24,043 bases of DNA, taken from an uncultured Prevotella sp. (GTDB lineage Bacteria; Bacteroidota; Bacteroidia; Bacteroidales; Bacteroidaceae). A program made the position numbers and the translations under genes. Below the pieces are notes generated by a model. The model worked only from the letters and a program-made list of their open reading frames with translations. It made no database searches and was not told the DNA's origin. The stretch lies in contig USHW01000033.1 in the NCBI GenBank assembly GCA_900554545.1, positions 1 through 24,043 on the forward strand, in the 5' to 3' direction. Each line of letters begins with the position of its first letter. Position 1 is the first letter of the stretch. Of this stretch, positions 21,922 through 24,043 are shown piece after piece.

Positions 21922-22680
21922 TCATTTTCTGCAAATAACAGTGCCGTTGGCCTGATGGGTTGCCAGCACAAGAACCTCAGCCACCTGCACATGCTCAGGT
22001 GCATTGGCGGCGTAAAGGGCAACGTCGGCAATGTCGTCGCCAGTCAACGGCTGTATACCCTTATACACATTGTCGGCCCGCTCGCCGTCTCCGTGGAAAC
22101 GCACGACGCTGAAATTCGTCTCCACAAGCCCCGGCTTGACATTCGTTACACGCACGGCTGTGTGCGCAACGTCAATGCGCAGACCGTCGGTGATGGCCTT
22201 TACCGCCGCCTTTGTGGCGCAGTAAACATTTCCTCCGGCATAAGCCGCGTCGCCGGCCACCGACCCGATGTTGATTACATGTCCCTTGTTGCGCTCTACC
22301 ATGCCTGGAACTATCAGCCGGGTCATCGTCAGCAGCCCCTTGATATTGGTGTCAATCATAGTCTCCCAATCGTCCAGGTCGCCTTCATATTCCTTCTCCA
22401 AGCCCAAGGCAAGCCCCGCGTTGTTAATCAGAACGTCAACCGTGGCCCACTTGCCCGTGAGCGACTCGACCGCCGTCGTTGCCGCCTTGCGGTCGCGAAC
22501 GTCGAAAACAAGCGGCAGAACGTCTGCTCCAAGCTCTCTCGCCGCAGTCTCGACAGCCTTCATTTTGTCTACATTCCGCCCTGTAACGATGAGATCATAG
22601 CCTCCCGAGGCAAACTTTCTGGCGCACGCTTCGCCTATTCCGCTCGTCGCGCCGGTAATCAATGCTATCTTTCTTTGCAT
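21922..22680 (-). CDS. ydfG: NADP-dependent short-chain dehydrogenase, YdfG type
   Basis: A 252-residue short-chain dehydrogenase. Cofactor motif GATSGIG (10-16) with TGRN after the second strand (NADP preference), NNAG (86-89), catalytic Ser140, Tyr153 and Lys157 (YCATK). The segment GLALGLEKEYEGDLDDWETMIDTNIKGL is very close to E. coli YdfG, which oxidises 3-hydroxy acids such as serine and reduces malonic semialdehyde. That makes a 3-hydroxy-acid dehydrogenase the best call, though family similarity does not prove substrate. No TAnnTTTG promoter was found upstream; the gap to the next minus gene is a long inverted repeat. Confidence 0.9.
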   Translation of the reverse strand: MQRKIALITGATSGIGEACARKFASGGYDLIVTGRNVDKMKAVETAARELGADVLPLVFDVRDRKAATTAVESLTGKWATVDVLINNAGLALGLEKEYEGDLDDWETMIDTNIKGLLTMTRLIVPGMVERNKGHVINIGSVAGDAAYAGGNVYCATKAAVKAITDGLRIDVAHTAVRVTNVKPGLVETNFSVVRFHGDGERADNVYKGIQPLTGDDIADVALYAANAPEHVQVAEVLVLATHQANGTVICRK

Positions 22681-22710
22681 GGTGTTATTTATTATTTGGG
22701 AGTAAAGGAC

Positions 22711-22881
22711 TAAGGAGAAAAGGAGTAAGTAGATATGTTGAAGTAGTAGAGGAGTAAGGATGGAAGGAGTAAGTAGAAATCAATTTGCTTCTTATCTACT
22801 CGCTTCTTTAATCCTTAAACACATCTACTTACTCCTTTTCTCCTTACTCCTCTACTACTTCAACATATCTACTTACTCCTT
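22711..22881. repeat. GGAGTAAG-family inverted repeat, 41-bp perfect arms
   Basis: 22720-22760 and 22841-22881 are perfect inverted copies (41 bp) around an 80-bp centre. Shorter overlapping matches (22711-22733 with 22824-22846) allow alternative folds. The right arm contains the last codons and the TAA of the epimerase-like gene. Confidence 0.88.
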
Positions 22882-23970
22882 CCTTAATTCCATCAATATC
22901 TGCAAGATGCGCTCTGCGGTACGTCCGTCCCACCGGTCGGGCAGCGAACACTTTTTCCATTGCCCCTTCACGATGTCCGAAACGGCGTCGGCCAGTCTGT
23001 CAGCGTTCTCTCCCACCAATACGTTTGAACCGAGTTTGACTGTCTCGATGTGCTCCGTATAGCTGTTAAGCGTGGCGCACGGCACACCGTTGAACGTCGC
23101 TTCCTCGGCAACATTTCCCGAATCGGTCACTATTCCCTTTGCGTTTGCCGTGAGATAGCCGAACTCCAGATAAGACAAAGGCTCAACAATGCAGAAGTTA
23201 TCCAAGCCTTCTGCAAGCGGCCTTACCGTCTCCGCAGCCGTAGGACGCAGCGGAGCAAGTATCTTAACGCCGTCTGCCGCGCGGCACATTGCCGTCAACA
23301 TGGCCTTAAGGTTTGGCGTATCGGCCAGCAAGACTTTGCGGTTGAGCGTGAAAACGATATACTCACGCTCCTTCACCTGCAACATGTCAAGCACCGCCGG
23401 ACGAACAAGCCGCGTGCGGTTGAAGCGCAAAGTATCCATCAAGATGTTGCCGACCATGTAGACTTTCGTAAGCTCCGCCCCCTCGCGGGTTGCTATGCTG
23501 GTGCTTCCAATGCCTGCCGTGAAAAGCAAATCAGACAGTCCGTCGATTACAAGACGGTTGATTTCCTTGGGCATCCTGATGTCAAACGAGCGCGTGCCGG
23601 CCACAAGATGCGCCAGCGTAAGCCCATGTTTCTTCGCAACTATGGCAACAGCCATCGTCGAAGCAAGGTCGTCAACGACAATCACTACATCTGTCTGACT
23701 GGCGGAAAGATACGAGTCGAACTCCGACATCACGCGCCCCGTAAGCTCGTTGAGGTTGACACAATCTACGCCAAGATACACATCAGGCGCCGGTATGGCC
23801 AAATCAGCGAAGAGCGAAGGCTCAAGCGTGGGGTCGCCAGACGCTCCGGTGTACACCAAACTGTAATCAACTTCCTTGCCGTCGGCTTTCGCCTTGATGA
23901 CGGCACGCACCAACGGAGCCACCTTTATGAAGTTAGGGCGCGCCCCTGCGACGATACATATATTCTGCAT
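22873..23970 (-). CDS. UDP-N-acetylglucosamine 2-epimerase homologue with altered active site
   Basis: A 365-residue GT-B-fold protein related to the non-hydrolysing epimerase WecB. Kept features are the start ICIVAGARPNFIK (Arg11, Lys16), Asp101 (equivalent to Asp95), PKEINR (Arg139), EPLSYLEFGYL and TDSGNVAEEA (UDP-binding Ser/Glu). Changed are three E. coli catalytic positions, by eye alignment: Glu117 is Val123 in HLVAGTR, Glu131 is Lys135, and His213 is Asn210 in TLNRKV. The usual QHREM loop is also missing. The protein is full length with no frameshift. It may have another sugar-nucleotide activity or a regulatory role. No neighbouring polysaccharide genes are visible. The stop codon lies inside a repeat. 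Confidence 0.82.
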   Translation of the reverse strand: MQNICIVAGARPNFIKVAPLVRAVIKAKADGKEVDYSLVYTGASGDPTLEPSLFADLAIPAPDVYLGVDCVNLNELTGRVMSEFDSYLSASQTDVVIVVDDLASTMAVAIVAKKHGLTLAHLVAGTRSFDIRMPKEINRLVIDGLSDLLFTAGIGSTSIATREGAELTKVYMVGNILMDTLRFNRTRLVRPAVLDMLQVKEREYIVFTLNRKVLLADTPNLKAMLTAMCRAADGVKILAPLRPTAAETVRPLAEGLDNFCIVEPLSYLEFGYLTANAKGIVTDSGNVAEEATFNGVPCATLNSYTEHIETVKLGSNVLVGENADRLADAVSDIVKGQWKKCSLPDRWDGRTAERILQILMELRKE

Positions 23971-24043
23971 TTCTTTTTATTTTTGAAGTTATAGAAGTTA
24001 AAGAAGTTATCGTTCGCTGCGCTCACTGAGAAGTTAAAGCCAT
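23971..24043. repeat. AAGTTAAAG-family repeat at the right window edge
   Basis: GAAGTTATAGAAGTTAAAG and the tail GAGAAGTTAAAGCC enclose CGTTCGCTGCGCTCACT, matching the layout of the repeats at 1915-2115. It lies just upstream of the epimerase-like gene and continues past the window. No TAnnTTTG promoter was recognised in it. Confidence 0.7.

Noticed and set aside
23050..23994. 314-codon plus-strand frame opposite the epimerase-like gene
   Set aside because: Antisense shadow; the minus strand shows a full-length homologue with conserved motifs.

Overview
The window reads as a chromosomal segment of a Bacteroidales bacterium, most likely a Prevotella-type organism of roughly 50% G+C. The evidence is the promoter grammar: TTTG or TTG, then 19-20 bp, then TAnnTTTG, is found upstream of nearly every transcription unit. 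Other support comes from generally weak Shine-Dalgarno sites, family-typical proteins (OmpA-like porin with coiled coil, DAHP synthase-chorismate mutase fusion, endonuclease I with a C-terminal tail) and the ilvD-ilvB-ilvN-thioesterase-ilvC gene order. The species cannot be fixed from sequence reading alone.

Layout. 1-1880 (minus strand): the cobU-cobT-cobS cluster for cobalamin nucleotide-loop assembly, with cobS cut by the window edge. 2428-3745: an OmpA-family outer-membrane protein with its own promoter and a strong terminator. 4159-10337: the branched-chain amino acid operon ilvD-ilvB-ilvN-acyl-ACP thioesterase-ilvC, closed by a 44-bp perfect palindrome. 10536-11259: a small exported protein, probably outer membrane, whose promoter places the transcript start at or next to the ATG. 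11421-13444 (minus): a CopA-like metal P-type ATPase lacking the nucleotide-binding domain. 13685-14620: a TPR protein. 14807-19058: an aromatic amino acid operon (pheA, aminotransferase, DAHP synthase-chorismate mutase, tyrA) preceded by a 25-residue leader peptide with eight consecutive Phe/Tyr codons and a classic terminator/antiterminator pair. 19132-21920: an exonuclease-endonuclease-phosphatase protein, a rhodanese lipoprotein and a secreted endonuclease I. 21922-23970 (minus): a YdfG-like dehydrogenase and a diverged UDP-GlcNAc 2-epimerase homologue.

How the genes work together. The two large plus-strand operons each form a nearly complete pathway block. The ilv block makes valine/isoleucine precursors and carries a fatty-acyl thioesterase. 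The aromatic block covers the first committed step (DAHP), chorismate to prephenate, both prephenate branches and a transaminase, all under an attenuator that can sense both end products.

The intergenic DNA is unusually structured. Five separate gaps each hold exactly four tandem 22-bp imperfect palindromes (88 bp per array). Two gaps hold roughly 150-165 bp elements with long inverted ends carrying G-quadruplex-type G runs, and a solo arm lies in a third. Several further inverted-repeat families (AAGTTAAAG, GGAGTAAG, GAGAATGGAG words) fill most of the rest. The strongest candidates for under-described biology are the Phe/Tyr attenuator, the 4 x 22-bp arrays, the CopA without an N-domain and the catalytically altered epimerase homologue.
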